Shown: piece after piece, positions 17,796 to 27,137 of the stretch
How positions within the stretch are numbered: position 1 is the first letter of the stretch
Layout of the letters: the number at the start of each line of letters is the position of its first letter
Source: UBA7328 sp002471345
GTDB lineage: Bacteria; Bacteroidota; Bacteroidia; Chitinophagales; Saprospiraceae
DNA: 64,000 bases
NCBI GenBank assembly: GCA_964011275.1
Contig: CAXGOB010000003.1
Coordinates: 1-64,000 of the forward strand
Direction: 5' to 3'
Made by a program: the position numbers and the translations under genes
Notes under the pieces: generated by a model
Database searches by the model: none
What the model was told of the DNA's origin: nothing
What the model saw: only the letters and a program-made list of their open reading frames with translations

Positions 17796-18407
17796 CTATC
17801 TTTTAAAGAGAGACTTAAGAAAACTGAATCCGACTTTTTTAATCTCATTATTTAAATTCCCGTCTCCATCTTGATCTAAAAACGAACCTAAAATATTGCC
17901 TCCAGGAGATTGCTTGTTCGCTTTATTTGCGGCACCAGACAAAATATCTGGCAGGCCAGAAGTGTCCATATTGTTAGACTTTTTCATTTTTCCCAAAACC
18001 CCCATGATCATAGGTGCTAATTTTATTAATAGACTTAGTGTTTGGTTCTTATCCATGCCACTTCTTTTCGTAAGCATGTCTATTGCTCCATTCTGTTTGC
18101 CGCCAAGAATATGTCCTAATATTCCAGTTCCATCCAAGGCTTTAGAAGGCGCTTCTGGTTTTCCCGCTACCATTCCCATTAAATCATCTAATACACTGCC
18201 ATCATGGTCTCTATCCAAGGCGGCTCCTAGTGCAGAAGCGCCTTTAGGGCTAGATGCGTTTTTTGCCATCGCATTTACCAAAATAGATATAGCATCATTG
18301 GTTGCATTTTGGGTTTGGTTTTGATTTTTAGTTCCAAGGTTGGAAGTAAGAGATTCAAGAACTGCTCCTGAAAGCTGTCCTTGCAGCAAATCCATTAAAT
18401 CTGCCAT
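17796..18407 (-). CDS. DUF937 protein with two EF-hand-like loops
   Basis: A 203-residue soluble protein. The N-terminus (MADLMDLLQGQLSGAVLESL) and the helical SLLIKLAPMIMGVLGKM are typical of DUF937. Two acidic loops, DRDHDGSVLDD (65-75) and DQDGDGNLNNE (178-188), have the DxDxDG spacing of calcium-binding EF-hands. There is no signal peptide or membrane helix. The function of DUF937 is unknown; calcium binding is suggested by the loops only. Single-gene unit with its own terminator. Confidence 0.78.
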   Translation of the reverse strand: MADLMDLLQGQLSGAVLESLTSNLGTKNQNQTQNATNDAISILVNAMAKNASSPKGASALGAALDRDHDGSVLDDLMGMVAGKPEAPSKALDGTGILGHILGGKQNGAIDMLTKRSGMDKNQTLSLLIKLAPMIMGVLGKMKKSNNMDTSGLPDILSGAANKANKQSPGGNILGSFLDQDGDGNLNNEIKKVGFSFLKSLFKR

Positions 18408-18482
18408 AATATTTTTTCTTTTTTGTGTTTGTAAGATTACTATACCCTTTATGGTATAAATTTTGAATTAAAACTATTTATA

Positions 18483-19397
18483 ATGTCACCAGCCATGAGA
18501 ATATTAAGTCTGATTATATTAATGACGTCTTATTTTTCTGCTCTCGCAGATTATGGATCATTTAAATATCAAGAAAACCCTGCAGTAACCTATATCGGCA
18601 AATATAAAGAAATCGCCCAAAGCGAAATGCAAAGGGTAGGAATCCCTGCGAGTATAAAATTGGCTCAAGGAATCCTTGAATCAAATAGTGGAAGAAGCAC
18701 TCTTGCACAAAAGGCAAATAATCATTTTGGAATAAAATGTGGTAAATATTGGGAGGGGAGCACATTCTATAGAGAAGACGACGATTATAAAGATGGTAAA
18801 TTGATCAAAAGCTGCTTCAGAAAGTTTAATAGCCCCGAACATTCCTATGTCGCACATTCTAACTTTTTAACTAACCCTGGAAGTAAATACAGATATGGTT
18901 TCCTTTTCGACTTAAACCGAATGGATTATGTAAGTTGGGCAGAGGGCCTCAAGTCTTCAGGATATGCTACAGACCCGAAGTACGCAGAGAAGCTACTAAG
19001 TGTCATAGAAAAATTTGCTCTATATCAATACGATGACATTCAATACACCTCAGTAGAGAATGATGTTATAGCCGCCGTAATAACCCCTGTAGACCAAAAC
19101 CCTTATCAAAAAACACAAGATAGATCGAACTTTACTTTAACGATAGAGACAGAAAGTCATTTAGTAAGAAATGGAGAATCTATGAAAACTATAGCTGATA
19201 AGTATAACATTGATCTTGACCTCTTGTTTTTTCAGAATAGAATGCCTAGAGGATCACAACCTATGCTTGGTGAAAAAGTGATCATACAGGGCATTATTAA
19301 TTGGGGTGAAAAGAGGCCAAAACTGGAAAAGAGTTTTTCTCAGTCAAAAGAAAGTTATTTATTTGAAGATGGAAGTATGACCTTAACAATCAAGTAA
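18483..19397 (+). CDS. Secreted glucosaminidase with LysM domain
   Basis: Peptidoglycan hydrolase: signal peptide, then a glucosaminidase (FlgJ-like) domain with the catalytic Glu in KLAQGILESNSGRS (E67) and ANNHFGIKC. A LysM repeat follows at about 225-270 (HLVRNGESMKTIADKYNIDLDLLFFQNRM). It should cleave N-acetylglucosaminyl bonds in the cell wall, targeted by LysM. ATG at 18483 or 18495 would both give a signal peptide. The barrel gene starts 1 bp after the stop, so they form an operon. Confidence 0.87.
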   Translation: MSPAMRILSLIILMTSYFSALADYGSFKYQENPAVTYIGKYKEIAQSEMQRVGIPASIKLAQGILESNSGRSTLAQKANNHFGIKCGKYWEGSTFYREDDDYKDGKLIKSCFRKFNSPEHSYVAHSNFLTNPGSKYRYGFLFDLNRMDYVSWAEGLKSSGYATDPKYAEKLLSVIEKFALYQYDDIQYTSVENDVIAAVITPVDQNPYQKTQDRSNFTLTIETESHLVRNGESMKTIADKYNIDLDLLFFQNRMPRGSQPMLGEKVIIQGIINWGEKRPKLEKSFSQSKESYLFEDGSMTLTIK

Positions 19398-19398
19398 T

Positions 19399-20088
19399 AT
19401 GAAAATTTTTCTGCCTCTATTCGTCGCTTTAGCTTTCTGCAGTAGTGCTTATTCCCAATCTTTTGTTTTTGGACCAAAGTTCGGAGGGACCATAGGAATT
19501 CAAAACTGGAGTGGAATTGATCGTGATGCACTTATTGCTTACCATGGGGCTCTGTTTATTGAATCTTGGTCAGAAGATAAAAACAGCTCGTTTTTTGGAC
19601 AGCTTGGCTATCACCAAAGGGGAAGTGCTCAACGTACATTTAATTTTACTGGTGGAACTAATGGTCAACAATTTATTTTCAACAATGCAGTTTTGGCCTT
19701 TGGAGCAAAAAGTAAATTCAAAACTTACAATGCAAACAAGCCTTATTACAAAATAGGAATAAGGCTAGAGTACACCCTTAACACCAACCTTGAACAATAT
19801 TTAATTTACGGAGGATACTTTCCACTTGATCCTTTTGTTAATAAATTTAATTATGGCGCAATGGCAGGAGTCGGGTATGAAATTCAATTTAGTGAATTTG
19901 TTGGTGGCTTTATAGAGGCCACATTGAGTCCCGACATTTCATTACAGTATGAACAGCCACCATTATCAAATGTGCTAGACCCAATAACAAATAGAGCTCG
20001 AAACCTGAATGAGCAAACCATAAGAAATATCTCATTTGAAATAAGTGTCGGTCTTAAACTCCTAAGAAAAATTGAGTTTATTGACTAG
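19399..20088 (+). CDS. Outer-membrane beta-barrel protein, PorT-like
   Basis: 229 residues with a clear signal peptide (MKIFLPLFVALAFCSSAYS). It then shows alternating hydrophobic/polar strands rich in Gly and aromatics (FVFGPKFGGTIGIQNW, FGQLGYHQRGS, YKIGIRLEYTLN, GAMAGVGYEIQF, ISFEISVGLKLL), ending in a barrel-type strand. It looks like the PorT/outer-membrane barrel class frequent in Bacteroidota. Function unknown. It is co-transcribed with the glucosaminidase and converges on the cytochrome c gene. Confidence 0.72.
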   Translation: MKIFLPLFVALAFCSSAYSQSFVFGPKFGGTIGIQNWSGIDRDALIAYHGALFIESWSEDKNSSFFGQLGYHQRGSAQRTFNFTGGTNGQQFIFNNAVLAFGAKSKFKTYNANKPYYKIGIRLEYTLNTNLEQYLIYGGYFPLDPFVNKFNYGAMAGVGYEIQFSEFVGGFIEATLSPDISLQYEQPPLSNVLDPITNRARNLNEQTIRNISFEISVGLKLLRKIEFID

Positions 20089-20095
20089 TGGGCAT

Positions 20096-21109
20096 TCAGC
20101 CCGCCCTTTTTTCAATATATGATCTTAAGTCAGCGAGCATCTGATCTGACATTTTTTCTTTTGTATACAAAGGCATATAAGATTTCTTCCAGTGCTTTGA
20201 GTATGTCCCATATCTTATAACCTGATATATGGAGTGTCGATCATAAGTCCCCATTTTCTTTTTCAAATGGTTAAAACTCATGTCGTTATTATCTAGCTGT
20301 AGAAAAGAGTATCTTTTATTGTAATGGCAATGTAAACAACTGTTTTCGTAGATTTTTTGACCATTATTTGGATCTCCATTCAACCCTGTTCCAATCTTTC
20401 TATCTTCAGGAGGAACTAAAAATGTCGCTGGGGAATAGGAGACATACTTGGTGCGAAGAATTACATTTGCGTTAGTCCAAGACAACGTATCTTCAATTGC
20501 ATCCGAAATGTAATTCAACTCTCCCTCTGTTAAGCCCAAATCTGACATTTTAAGTTGTATCTCCCACAGATATGCGATAATCGATTCTAATTCCCAATCT
20601 TTTAACTTTCGCCCTTGTGCACATTCGAGAGCACATAATTGTACCGCTTCTCTAATATCTTCATTTGCTGGTTTCACTAAGTCTCCATATTTTTTAACAT
20701 AGTCCCCATTGTAAAAGTATTCTCTATTCACTGCTCCGTATAGTGGAGATGCTTGAAGATAAGGAAGGCCTCTTTGAGTCACATAATCTAATCTAGCTTG
20801 AGGGTCTATTACTGTTAAGTCTGGGTCCTCTCGTTCTATGTTGTGACATGAAGTACAGACAAAATGCTTGCTCTGTCTTCTAGATTTTGGTTGCCCTGGC
20901 ACATCAGAAAACCCTTGAGTTACAAGATTGTATCCTGTTTCTGCACTTACGTTGGGAATGGTCAGGTCTGGTTTTATTTTACTAGCATCGTCCCCTAATT
21001 GCTCTAACACATCCCAGACCTTATCATCCTGACTGATCGGTGCACTCTTTTCTTCTAAAGAAACACTGCCAACTACAGCAGCTATCACAACGAATATTAG
21101 ATACTTCAT
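20096..21109 (-). CDS. Periplasmic di-haem c-type cytochrome
   Basis: 337 residues with an N-terminal export segment and two haem-binding motifs, CTSCH (85-89) and CLHCH (258-262). YMPLYTKEKMSDQMLADLRSYI near the C-terminus could supply a Met axial ligand. The overall plan is like that of the large cytochrome c proteins paired with DUF5777 barrels in Bacteroidota. The upstream barrel gene ends 2 bp before its ATG, so the two are one operon. Electron partners are not evident. Confidence 0.85.
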   Translation of the reverse strand: MKYLIFVVIAAVVGSVSLEEKSAPISQDDKVWDVLEQLGDDASKIKPDLTIPNVSAETGYNLVTQGFSDVPGQPKSRRQSKHFVCTSCHNIEREDPDLTVIDPQARLDYVTQRGLPYLQASPLYGAVNREYFYNGDYVKKYGDLVKPANEDIREAVQLCALECAQGRKLKDWELESIIAYLWEIQLKMSDLGLTEGELNYISDAIEDTLSWTNANVILRTKYVSYSPATFLVPPEDRKIGTGLNGDPNNGQKIYENSCLHCHYNKRYSFLQLDNNDMSFNHLKKKMGTYDRHSIYQVIRYGTYSKHWKKSYMPLYTKEKMSDQMLADLRSYIEKRAG

Positions 21110-21111
21110 CT

Positions 21112-22068
21112 CTATATACTGAATAGCCTTGAAATCGTAAATCCTAGTCGGAACTCTCCATCACCCCAGTTAGAGGTTGTGTACGGTATAAAATCAGTCT
21201 CTGAAAGACCTGTCGCATTTGTCACATTCAACTGAAAAACATGGCCTCCACTAGTATCAAACTCAAAACCAATTCCTACAACTGGATAGTATCCATTTTC
21301 AGTTGTCCTAAAGTCTGTGTCTATCGGAAATGTGGTGTCTACAATTATTCCAAGGGCCTTGGACACGTTCCATCTTAAAGAACCTCCTATACTAGGTAAA
21401 TCATTTTGGTCGCCAAAAGGTACAATATTTCTAAATGTCCATGCAGTATTCAGTTGTAATGAAAATGCGTCAGAGAATTTTCTTGCAACATGAAAGCCTA
21501 AATGATAGGCAAATCGGTGTGATCCATTTTCAAAAAAGTTAAGTGCATCAACCGAAGCACTTTTTTGCATCGTTGAGAAAGCATTTATTCCAACGACTGT
21601 GAGACTAAAAGGAAGATTGCCATTAATCTCTTGATTCATAATTCTAATTTTCAAGAATGTGTTCACCAATTGCTTTAATGGCCCAGAGCCTTTAGCTCTA
21701 TTCACTCCAAACATTATATTGTCCGTTATACCATACTCAAACCCGATGCTTACATCTGAAGCGTTTTCCAAACCATAAAAAGTCGGCCAACCTCCTGCAT
21801 TTCCTGCTATATCACCGAATCTGTGTGCAATTCTAAAATCCATCTTTCGAGCAGGAAGTGTTTCTACAGAGTGTGAATTTATTACTCTGGTGTGTCTAAA
21901 CGTTTGAGTTACCTTTTCCTCTTTGGATTCTTGGGCACTCATTCCGTTCTCGTCCATAGCCTCCTTCTCTTGAGCGAATGAACTAGGAACAGAAAATAGG
22001 AATAGGCAAATAAATAGTATTGAGAAGTGTCTAGCACTAGGCCTCTTTGTAGGTAAATGTTGAATCAT
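21112..22068 (-). CDS. DUF5777 family beta-barrel protein
   Basis: Signal peptide, then a barrel-type protein whose core (MDFRIAHRFGDIAGNAGGWPTFYGLENASDVSIGFEYGITDNIMFGVNRAKGSGPLKQLVNTFLK) fits DUF5777. It is probably an outer-membrane protein. The frame is open back to a TTG at 22089, but a -7 promoter box at 22092-22099 would place transcription start around 22085. The ATG at 22068 is therefore preferred; it still leaves a full signal peptide (ILFICLFLFSVPSSFA). First gene of an operon with the di-haem cytochrome. Confidence 0.78.
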   Translation of the reverse strand: MIQHLPTKRPSARHFSILFICLFLFSVPSSFAQEKEAMDENGMSAQESKEEKVTQTFRHTRVINSHSVETLPARKMDFRIAHRFGDIAGNAGGWPTFYGLENASDVSIGFEYGITDNIMFGVNRAKGSGPLKQLVNTFLKIRIMNQEINGNLPFSLTVVGINAFSTMQKSASVDALNFFENGSHRFAYHLGFHVARKFSDAFSLQLNTAWTFRNIVPFGDQNDLPSIGGSLRWNVSKALGIIVDTTFPIDTDFRTTENGYYPVVGIGFEFDTSGGHVFQLNVTNATGLSETDFIPYTTSNWGDGEFRLGFTISRLFSI

Positions 22069-22091
22069 GTTTTTGGTAATAATTTCCAAAG

Positions 22092-22099
22092 CAAAATTA
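22092..22099 (-). promoter_or_regulatory. -7 promoter element (TAATTTTG) of the DUF5777-cytochrome operon
   Basis: An exact minus-strand TAnnTTTG, 24 bp upstream of the ATG at 22068. It is part of a divergent promoter region shared with the SDR gene. No convincing -33. Confidence 0.45.
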
Positions 22100-22142
22100 C
22101 CACTATATAACCAGTAAGCGGTCTGAGAATTTTATATAATTC

Positions 22143-22171
22143 TTGTTTTTTTCAAAATGCCTCTAACTTTG
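22143..22171 (+). promoter_or_regulatory. Promoter of the SDR gene (TTG-N18-TAACTTTG)
   Basis: TTG at 22143-22145 and TAACTTTG at 22164-22171 are separated by 18 bp, a full match to the Bacteroidota sigma-ABfr consensus. It lies 24 bp upstream of the TTG start codon of the SDR gene. Confidence 0.7.
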
Positions 22172-22195
22172 TTGCTTAATCATTGATTTAAAAAA

Positions 22196-22996
22196 TTGGA
22201 AATAAAAAATAAAACGGTTTGGATTACTGGGGCTTCTTCTGGTATTGGAAAGGCCTGTGCTTTAGCATTTAGTAAGCGTGGATGTTCATTGATTCTATCT
22301 GCTAGAAATGAGGAAAAGCTTAAAGAGGTAAAAACTCTATGCATTGGAGCGCCCAGCGTTCATATTTTGCCTTTAGATGTGAAGGACCATAAAACCCTAG
22401 GCCCCAAAACCGCAGAAGCTATTAAAATAGCTGGTCATATTGACATTTTAGTCAATAACGCAGGAATTTCTCAAAGATGTACTGTGGCTGGTTCCGAGCT
22501 TGCCCTGGATAAAGAGGTTATGGATGTAAACTTCTTTGGAAATGTGGGTCTTACTCGGGCTATTTTGCCACATATGAAGAATCGTAAAACTGGAGCAATT
22601 GTAGTGACTAGTAGTGTTGCTGGAAAATTGGGGCCTCCGCTTAGGTGCGCATATGCTGCATCAAAACATGCATTACATGGTTGGTATGATGTGCTTCGAG
22701 CAGAAGTCGCTCATAACAATATTCAAGTGAACGTCATTTGTCCTGGATATATAAAAACTGATATTTCAATAAATGCTTTGGCTGGAGACGGCAAAAAGCA
22801 CGGAACAATGGATAAAGGTCAAGCAGAAGGTGTTTCGGCTGAAAGGTGTGCAGAGCATTTTATTAGGGCCATAGAAAAAAATAAACGAGAAAGTTTTATA
22901 GGAGGGAAAGAGGTCAATTTTATCAAGTTGAGAAGGTTTTCTCCAAGGTTATATTTCAACATGTTGCAAAAAATGGCAACCAAGGCTAGAAACTAA
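22196..22996 (+). CDS. Short-chain dehydrogenase/reductase
   Basis: A classical SDR of 266 residues: Rossmann motif TGASSGIG (11-18), NNAG (87-90), catalytic Ser140 in VVTSSVAG and YAASK with Tyr153 and Lys157. The substrate is unknown; the C-terminal basic segment (LRRFSPRLYFNMLQKMATKARN) resembles the membrane-associated DHRS7-like group. It starts with TTG, supported by the spacing to the upstream promoter and by the conserved beta-strand beginning four codons later. The aminotransferase gene follows after 7 bp. Confidence 0.87.
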   Translation: MEIKNKTVWITGASSGIGKACALAFSKRGCSLILSARNEEKLKEVKTLCIGAPSVHILPLDVKDHKTLGPKTAEAIKIAGHIDILVNNAGISQRCTVAGSELALDKEVMDVNFFGNVGLTRAILPHMKNRKTGAIVVTSSVAGKLGPPLRCAYAASKHALHGWYDVLRAEVAHNNIQVNVICPGYIKTDISINALAGDGKKHGTMDKGQAEGVSAERCAEHFIRAIEKNKRESFIGGKEVNFIKLRRFSPRLYFNMLQKMATKARN

Positions 22997-23003
22997 TTTC
23001 AAT

Positions 23004-23816
23004 ATGGAACACATCGTTTTTAATGGGGAGCTGATTAAAAAAAGAGAAGCTTTTCTTCACGTTTCTGATCTTTCCATTCATAGAGGGTATGGAATTTTTG
23101 ATTTTTTCAAAATAGTTAAAGGGGCGAACCCTTGGTTAGTGCATTATTTCAACAGGTTTTATAATTCTTTGGAATATGCCAACATTCCTTTTAAATATTC
23201 CAGAGAAGATCTTAAGTTAATGATACAGAATGTGATGGCCAAAAATGGGCTAGAGTCTTCTTATGTCAAAATGGTAGCAACAGGAGGATATTCTTCTAAT
23301 GGTTATAGCCCAACAGAAGAAGCCAATTTTATGATATTCGCTCTCCCTTTTGATAAGATTCCTAACAAACCTGATGGCCAAGGGTATAACCTAATTTCAA
23401 CAGAATTTATTCGGCCAAATCCATTAGTAAAATCAACCAATTATTTCAACTCGGTTATGAATTATCCAAAAATGCAAAAATATGATGCTGTGGATATTCT
23501 CTATCATTTTAATGGTAAGCTTTCAGAGTGTTCTAGGTGCAATGTGTTTCTTGTTAAGGATGGTATAATTGGAACTCCCGATTCTGGCATGTTAGAAGGG
23601 GTGACCCGAAGAAGAGTATTAGAACAACGTGTCAATGGATTTGACATCAATGTCAGACCGGTCAACGCGATAGAGGTTTATGCGGCCGATGAAATTTTTA
23701 TTTCAAGTTCTACAAAAGGAATTATGCCAATAATAATGATAGATGGAACAAAAGTGAATAATGGAAAAGTTGGCCCGATCAGTAAAGAACTATCATCTTT
23801 TTTGAATGTGTTTTAG
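23004..23816 (+). CDS. Class IV PLP-dependent aminotransferase
   Basis: Fold-type IV enzyme (branched-chain aminotransferase, D-amino acid aminotransferase or aminodeoxychorismate lyase group) of 270 residues. The opening FNGELIKKREAFLHVSDLSIHRGYGIFD is characteristic. The PLP lysine is probably K143 in LVKSTNYFNSV, and GKLSECSRCNVFLVKDG and SSSTKGIMPI are the cofactor-binding turns. Substrate specificity cannot be read from the sequence. It shares an operon with the SDR gene and converges on an EamA gene. Confidence 0.85.
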   Translation: MEHIVFNGELIKKREAFLHVSDLSIHRGYGIFDFFKIVKGANPWLVHYFNRFYNSLEYANIPFKYSREDLKLMIQNVMAKNGLESSYVKMVATGGYSSNGYSPTEEANFMIFALPFDKIPNKPDGQGYNLISTEFIRPNPLVKSTNYFNSVMNYPKMQKYDAVDILYHFNGKLSECSRCNVFLVKDGIIGTPDSGMLEGVTRRRVLEQRVNGFDINVRPVNAIEVYAADEIFISSSTKGIMPIIMIDGTKVNNGKVGPISKELSSFLNVF

Positions 23817-23838
23817 AATATCATTCGTTTCAAAAACA

Positions 23839-24717
23839 TCAATATTGCCATTTTCTTTTTATCAAGGGATACAATAAGACTAAAGTTATCATTGTCAATA
23901 CGCCAATATAGAATTGCAAGTTTAATTCTCTATGCTCCTTAAGAATGACTATTGCAAGTACAATTCCATAAATAGGCTCGAGACTCATAATCAAATTTGA
24001 AGTGAAAGCATTTATGTGTTTAAGCGCTCTTAGGTGTAGCACGAAAGCCAACATCGTGCAAAAGACAACAAGAACTAAAAGGTATATCCAATCCAACCCT
24101 TTTGGAAGGAATTCGTGAAAATTTGAGGAATAAACAAATGGTAAAACCATAGTCAAAAAAAGTAAAGCGCCAACCAATTCTACAAAAAGTAAAGTTGCGG
24201 GACTGGCAACATCAATATATTTCTTATTTAACGAGATAAATACCGCTGCTAAAAGAGCGGAAAGCATCCCCACAAACATCCCATGATACATTGAAAAGTC
24301 TAAGGTGTTGAGAATAAAGTACATGGCGACAACAATACACCCCCCTAATAAAAAATCAACTCTTTTCCATGGTCTCTTTCTAAACATTGGTTCTACTAAT
24401 GCAGTAAAAAAAGGTGTCGCCGAAAAAGTTATTAGAGCTACCGACACATTTGCCAGTTTTATCGCCCCATAGAAACAAACCCAGTGAATACTTATGATTG
24501 CTCCAATGCCTAAGAGGATGTATAATTTCCTGCTGGAAAGCTGTCTAAGTTCTGTGTATATATTCTTGTAAAACAGGAATATTACCATGGACAACAATAG
24601 CCGCCACCATACCATAGAGAGTGCCGAAACCTGTATTAAACCTCCTAAAATGGCTGCAAACCCAAACAGGAAAACTGCTATATGTAATTCTAAATATGCT
24701 TTTGAAACCTTTGACAT
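23839..24717 (-). CDS. EamA/DMT-family transporter
   Basis: 292 residues with ten predicted membrane helices in two EamA repeats (LHIAVFLFGFAAILGGLIQVSALSMVWWRLLLSM at the start; MFVGMLSALLAAVFISLNKKYID in the second). Such permeases export amino acids, nucleotides or other metabolites; the substrate is unknown. A second EamA gene lies at 26258-27133 on the opposite strand. Upstream is a 242-bp non-coding region with a repeated 18-bp element. Confidence 0.85.
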   Translation of the reverse strand: MSKVSKAYLELHIAVFLFGFAAILGGLIQVSALSMVWWRLLLSMVIFLFYKNIYTELRQLSSRKLYILLGIGAIISIHWVCFYGAIKLANVSVALITFSATPFFTALVEPMFRKRPWKRVDFLLGGCIVVAMYFILNTLDFSMYHGMFVGMLSALLAAVFISLNKKYIDVASPATLLFVELVGALLFLTMVLPFVYSSNFHEFLPKGLDWIYLLVLVVFCTMLAFVLHLRALKHINAFTSNLIMSLEPIYGIVLAIVILKEHRELNLQFYIGVLTMITLVLLYPLIKRKWQY

Positions 24718-24959
24718 AAGATGGTGAAGATAAGATATGGCCTCTTGCTAAGAATGCTAACTTGGAGAAATAAATAGGACCAAATTTGTACTGCGAGGCA
24801 TTTTTAGGAAATAAATAGGGCCATATACGTTTTAGGTTTATTCATCCCCAATCATTGAAATTTTCCATCGTTCTAAGGTTTTCGAGAGCCTAACCTTTTT
24901 GTACCTGTTGTTCATTTTTACCTAAATGAGCAACAAAAGAATATTCAAATCATACTCTT
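24718..24959. other. Intergenic region with direct repeat and hairpin
   Basis: A non-coding gap between the divergent EamA and dipeptidase genes. AAATAAATAGGRCCAWAT occurs twice, at 24768-24785 and 24809-24826, 41 bp apart (about four helical turns). A 12-bp stem (24906-24917 with 24924-24935, one G-T pair, 6-base loop) lies 75 bp before the dipeptidase ATG. The hairpin lacks a T-run, so it is not a terminator. No tRNA, ORF or canonical promoter was recognised. Confidence 0.4.
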
Positions 24960-25010
24960 GTGAAAAATTCGTTTTTATTTGCAGAACTTTTGCTCAACAA
25001 AAAAGAATGC

Positions 25011-26258
25011 ATGAGATATTTAGCTTTCCTAATTATAACGACCTTGATATTCAGCTGTAAAACTACAGAAACAACATCCTCTAAAGAGCCTTTAACTCCT
25101 ACAATAGAAAAGGCTAAAGAACTAGCCCAGAAATATGTAATTGTAGATGGCCATGTTGATCTACCATATAGATTGGCTATATCTAATTTTAGATTAGAAA
25201 AAGAATATCTAGGCATTCCTATTTCCTCAGAAAAAGGTGACTTTGACTATATGAGAAGCAAAGAAGGGGGACTTGATGCACCCTTCATGTCAATCTATAT
25301 TCCTGCCGACAACCAACTAGAAAAGGGGAAAAGTAAAAAACACGCAGAATCACTAATAGATATGGTAGAAGGTATCTGCAATGAACACCCCGACAAATTT
25401 GAAGTTGCAAAAAGTGTATCAGATGTAAAACGCATTAAAAGACAAGGCAAAATCGCTTTGCCAATGGGAATGGAGAATGGTGCTGGACTTGAGGACGATA
25501 TTAAAAATGTGAAATACTTCAAGGACAGAGGCATCAGCTATATTACCCTCACCCACTCTAAAGTAAACCTGATCTGTGATTCATCCTATGATTCTGAAAG
25601 GAAATGGGTAGGACTTAGTCCATATGGAGAAAAAGTAGTAAAAGAAATGAATCGTGTGGGCATTATGGTTGACATTTCTCATGTCTCTGACAGTACGTTT
25701 TTTGATGTAGTAAGACTTACAGATGTACCTGTCATAGCATCTCATTCTTCTGCTCAACGGTACACTCCTGGTTTTGAGAGAAATATGGCAGATGATTTGA
25801 TTAAAGAATTAGGCAAGAATGGGGGAGTCATTATGATCAATTTTGGTTCTACTTTTCTTGATCAAAAAAGTAGAGATCAGGCCGATGCTACTCGAACCAA
25901 GATTAGAAAAATGCTCAAGGACATGGAATTAGAGCCGGATTCTAAAAAAGGTAAAGCTGTTGCTGAGAGGTTTAGCGAGGGTCAACCTGTATTGTTTGCA
26001 GATATTCAAAAAGTGGCAGACCATATAGATCATGTGGTAAGTCTCATTGGTATTAACCATGTTGGATTAGGTTCTGATTTTGATGGTGTAGGTGACAGTT
26101 TGCCTACAGGCCTTAAAGATGTCTCTGACTATCCTAATCTTCTTCTAGAGTTAATAAAAAGAGGATATTCTGAAAAAGACATTGCAAAAATTTGTTCTGG
26201 CAATTTATTTAGAGTTTGGCAACAGGTAGAAAATCATGCCAAGGCCAGTAAAGGATAA
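25011..26258 (+). CDS. Membrane dipeptidase (peptidase M19), lipoprotein
   Basis: Renal-dipeptidase-family zinc hydrolase. The frame opens at a GTG (24960), but the ATG at 25011 begins a lipoprotein signal (MRYLAFLIITTLIFSC), so this start is chosen. Metal-site motifs are VIVDGHVDLPYR, MGMENGAG, DISHVSDSTFFDV, IASHSSA and GLGSDFDGVG. It probably hydrolyses dipeptides or D-containing peptides in the periplasm while anchored by lipid. Its stop overlaps the next ATG by one base (TAATG), coupling it to the EamA transporter. Confidence 0.92.
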   Translation: MRYLAFLIITTLIFSCKTTETTSSKEPLTPTIEKAKELAQKYVIVDGHVDLPYRLAISNFRLEKEYLGIPISSEKGDFDYMRSKEGGLDAPFMSIYIPADNQLEKGKSKKHAESLIDMVEGICNEHPDKFEVAKSVSDVKRIKRQGKIALPMGMENGAGLEDDIKNVKYFKDRGISYITLTHSKVNLICDSSYDSERKWVGLSPYGEKVVKEMNRVGIMVDISHVSDSTFFDVVRLTDVPVIASHSSAQRYTPGFERNMADDLIKELGKNGGVIMINFGSTFLDQKSRDQADATRTKIRKMLKDMELEPDSKKGKAVAERFSEGQPVLFADIQKVADHIDHVVSLIGINHVGLGSDFDGVGDSLPTGLKDVSDYPNLLLELIKRGYSEKDIAKICSGNLFRVWQQVENHAKASKG

Positions 26259-27133
26259 TGGGTGACAGCAATATTGGTCTAAAGCAAATATTCACACTTG
26301 TTTTATTGTCGCTCATTTGGGGGACCTCTTTCATACTTGTAAAAAGGGGGCTCCTCGCTTATAGCCCTTTAGAACTTGCTGCGTTGAGGGTATCAATTGC
26401 GGGGCTTGTTTTTCTCCCTTTCTTCATTTTCCACGTAAAAAAAGAAAGAGTAAAAAACTATTGGAAATATCTCATTGTAGGGTTGACGGGAACCGCAATT
26501 CCCGCTTTTTGTTTTGCTCTTGCTCAGACTCAAATTTCAAGTAGCGTTGCCGGTATTATGAATGCTCTCACTCCAATTTTTACAATTCTGATTGGTATTA
26601 CTTTCTATAAAATGAAAGTAGGAGGCAACCAAATTATAGGGGTCGCTTTAGGACTGTGTGGTGCGATTGCTTTGATTCTACTAGGAAAAGATTCCAGCCA
26701 ATCTAACAATATGTGGTTTGCTGGTTTCGTCGCTATTTCTTCTATTCTATACGCGATGAACCTGAATTTTGTGAAAAAACATTTTCAAAATGAAAATAGT
26801 ATTCGTTTAAGTGCGGTCTCATTTGTATTAGTTTCAATTCCTTGTTTGGTCTATGTAGGGTGGAGTGATATTCCTTCTATAATGAATACCGATGCAGGAA
26901 TCAAAGCTTTGGGGTATGTTGCTATTTTGTCTATAATGAGCACAATGATCGCTCTTATCATATTCTATAAACTCGTCCAAACCACGAACCCCGTTTTCGC
27001 TTCTTCTGTTAGTTACGTTGTCCCCATTGTAGCTTTGCTGTGGGGCGTTTGGGATGGAGAGTTTATTGGTTTGGGGCACTATATAAGTTTAGGTCTGATT
27101 CTATTAGCTGTATATCTGATCAGAAAAAATTAA
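26258..27133 (+). CDS. EamA/DMT-family transporter
   Basis: 291 residues, ten hydrophobic segments, two EamA repeats (LIWGTSFILVKRGLLAYSPLELAALRVSIAGLVFLP; FVAISSILYAMNLNFVKKHF). Translationally coupled to the dipeptidase by a one-base overlap, which suggests a linked role such as export of a product of peptide breakdown, but that is inference. Convergent with the DUF2064 gene (4-bp gap). Confidence 0.85.
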   Translation: MGDSNIGLKQIFTLVLLSLIWGTSFILVKRGLLAYSPLELAALRVSIAGLVFLPFFIFHVKKERVKNYWKYLIVGLTGTAIPAFCFALAQTQISSSVAGIMNALTPIFTILIGITFYKMKVGGNQIIGVALGLCGAIALILLGKDSSQSNNMWFAGFVAISSILYAMNLNFVKKHFQNENSIRLSAVSFVLVSIPCLVYVGWSDIPSIMNTDAGIKALGYVAILSIMSTMIALIIFYKLVQTTNPVFASSVSYVVPIVALLWGVWDGEFIGLGHYISLGLILLAVYLIRKN

Positions 27134-27137
27134 CACC

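Noticed and set aside
24906..24935. 12-bp hairpin considered as a terminator
   Set aside because: No T-run on either side and no gene ends nearby; kept only as a structural note.
26440..26460. TTCCACGT match considered as a parS half-site
   Set aside because: Not palindromic (continues AAAAAA) and lies inside the EamA coding region.
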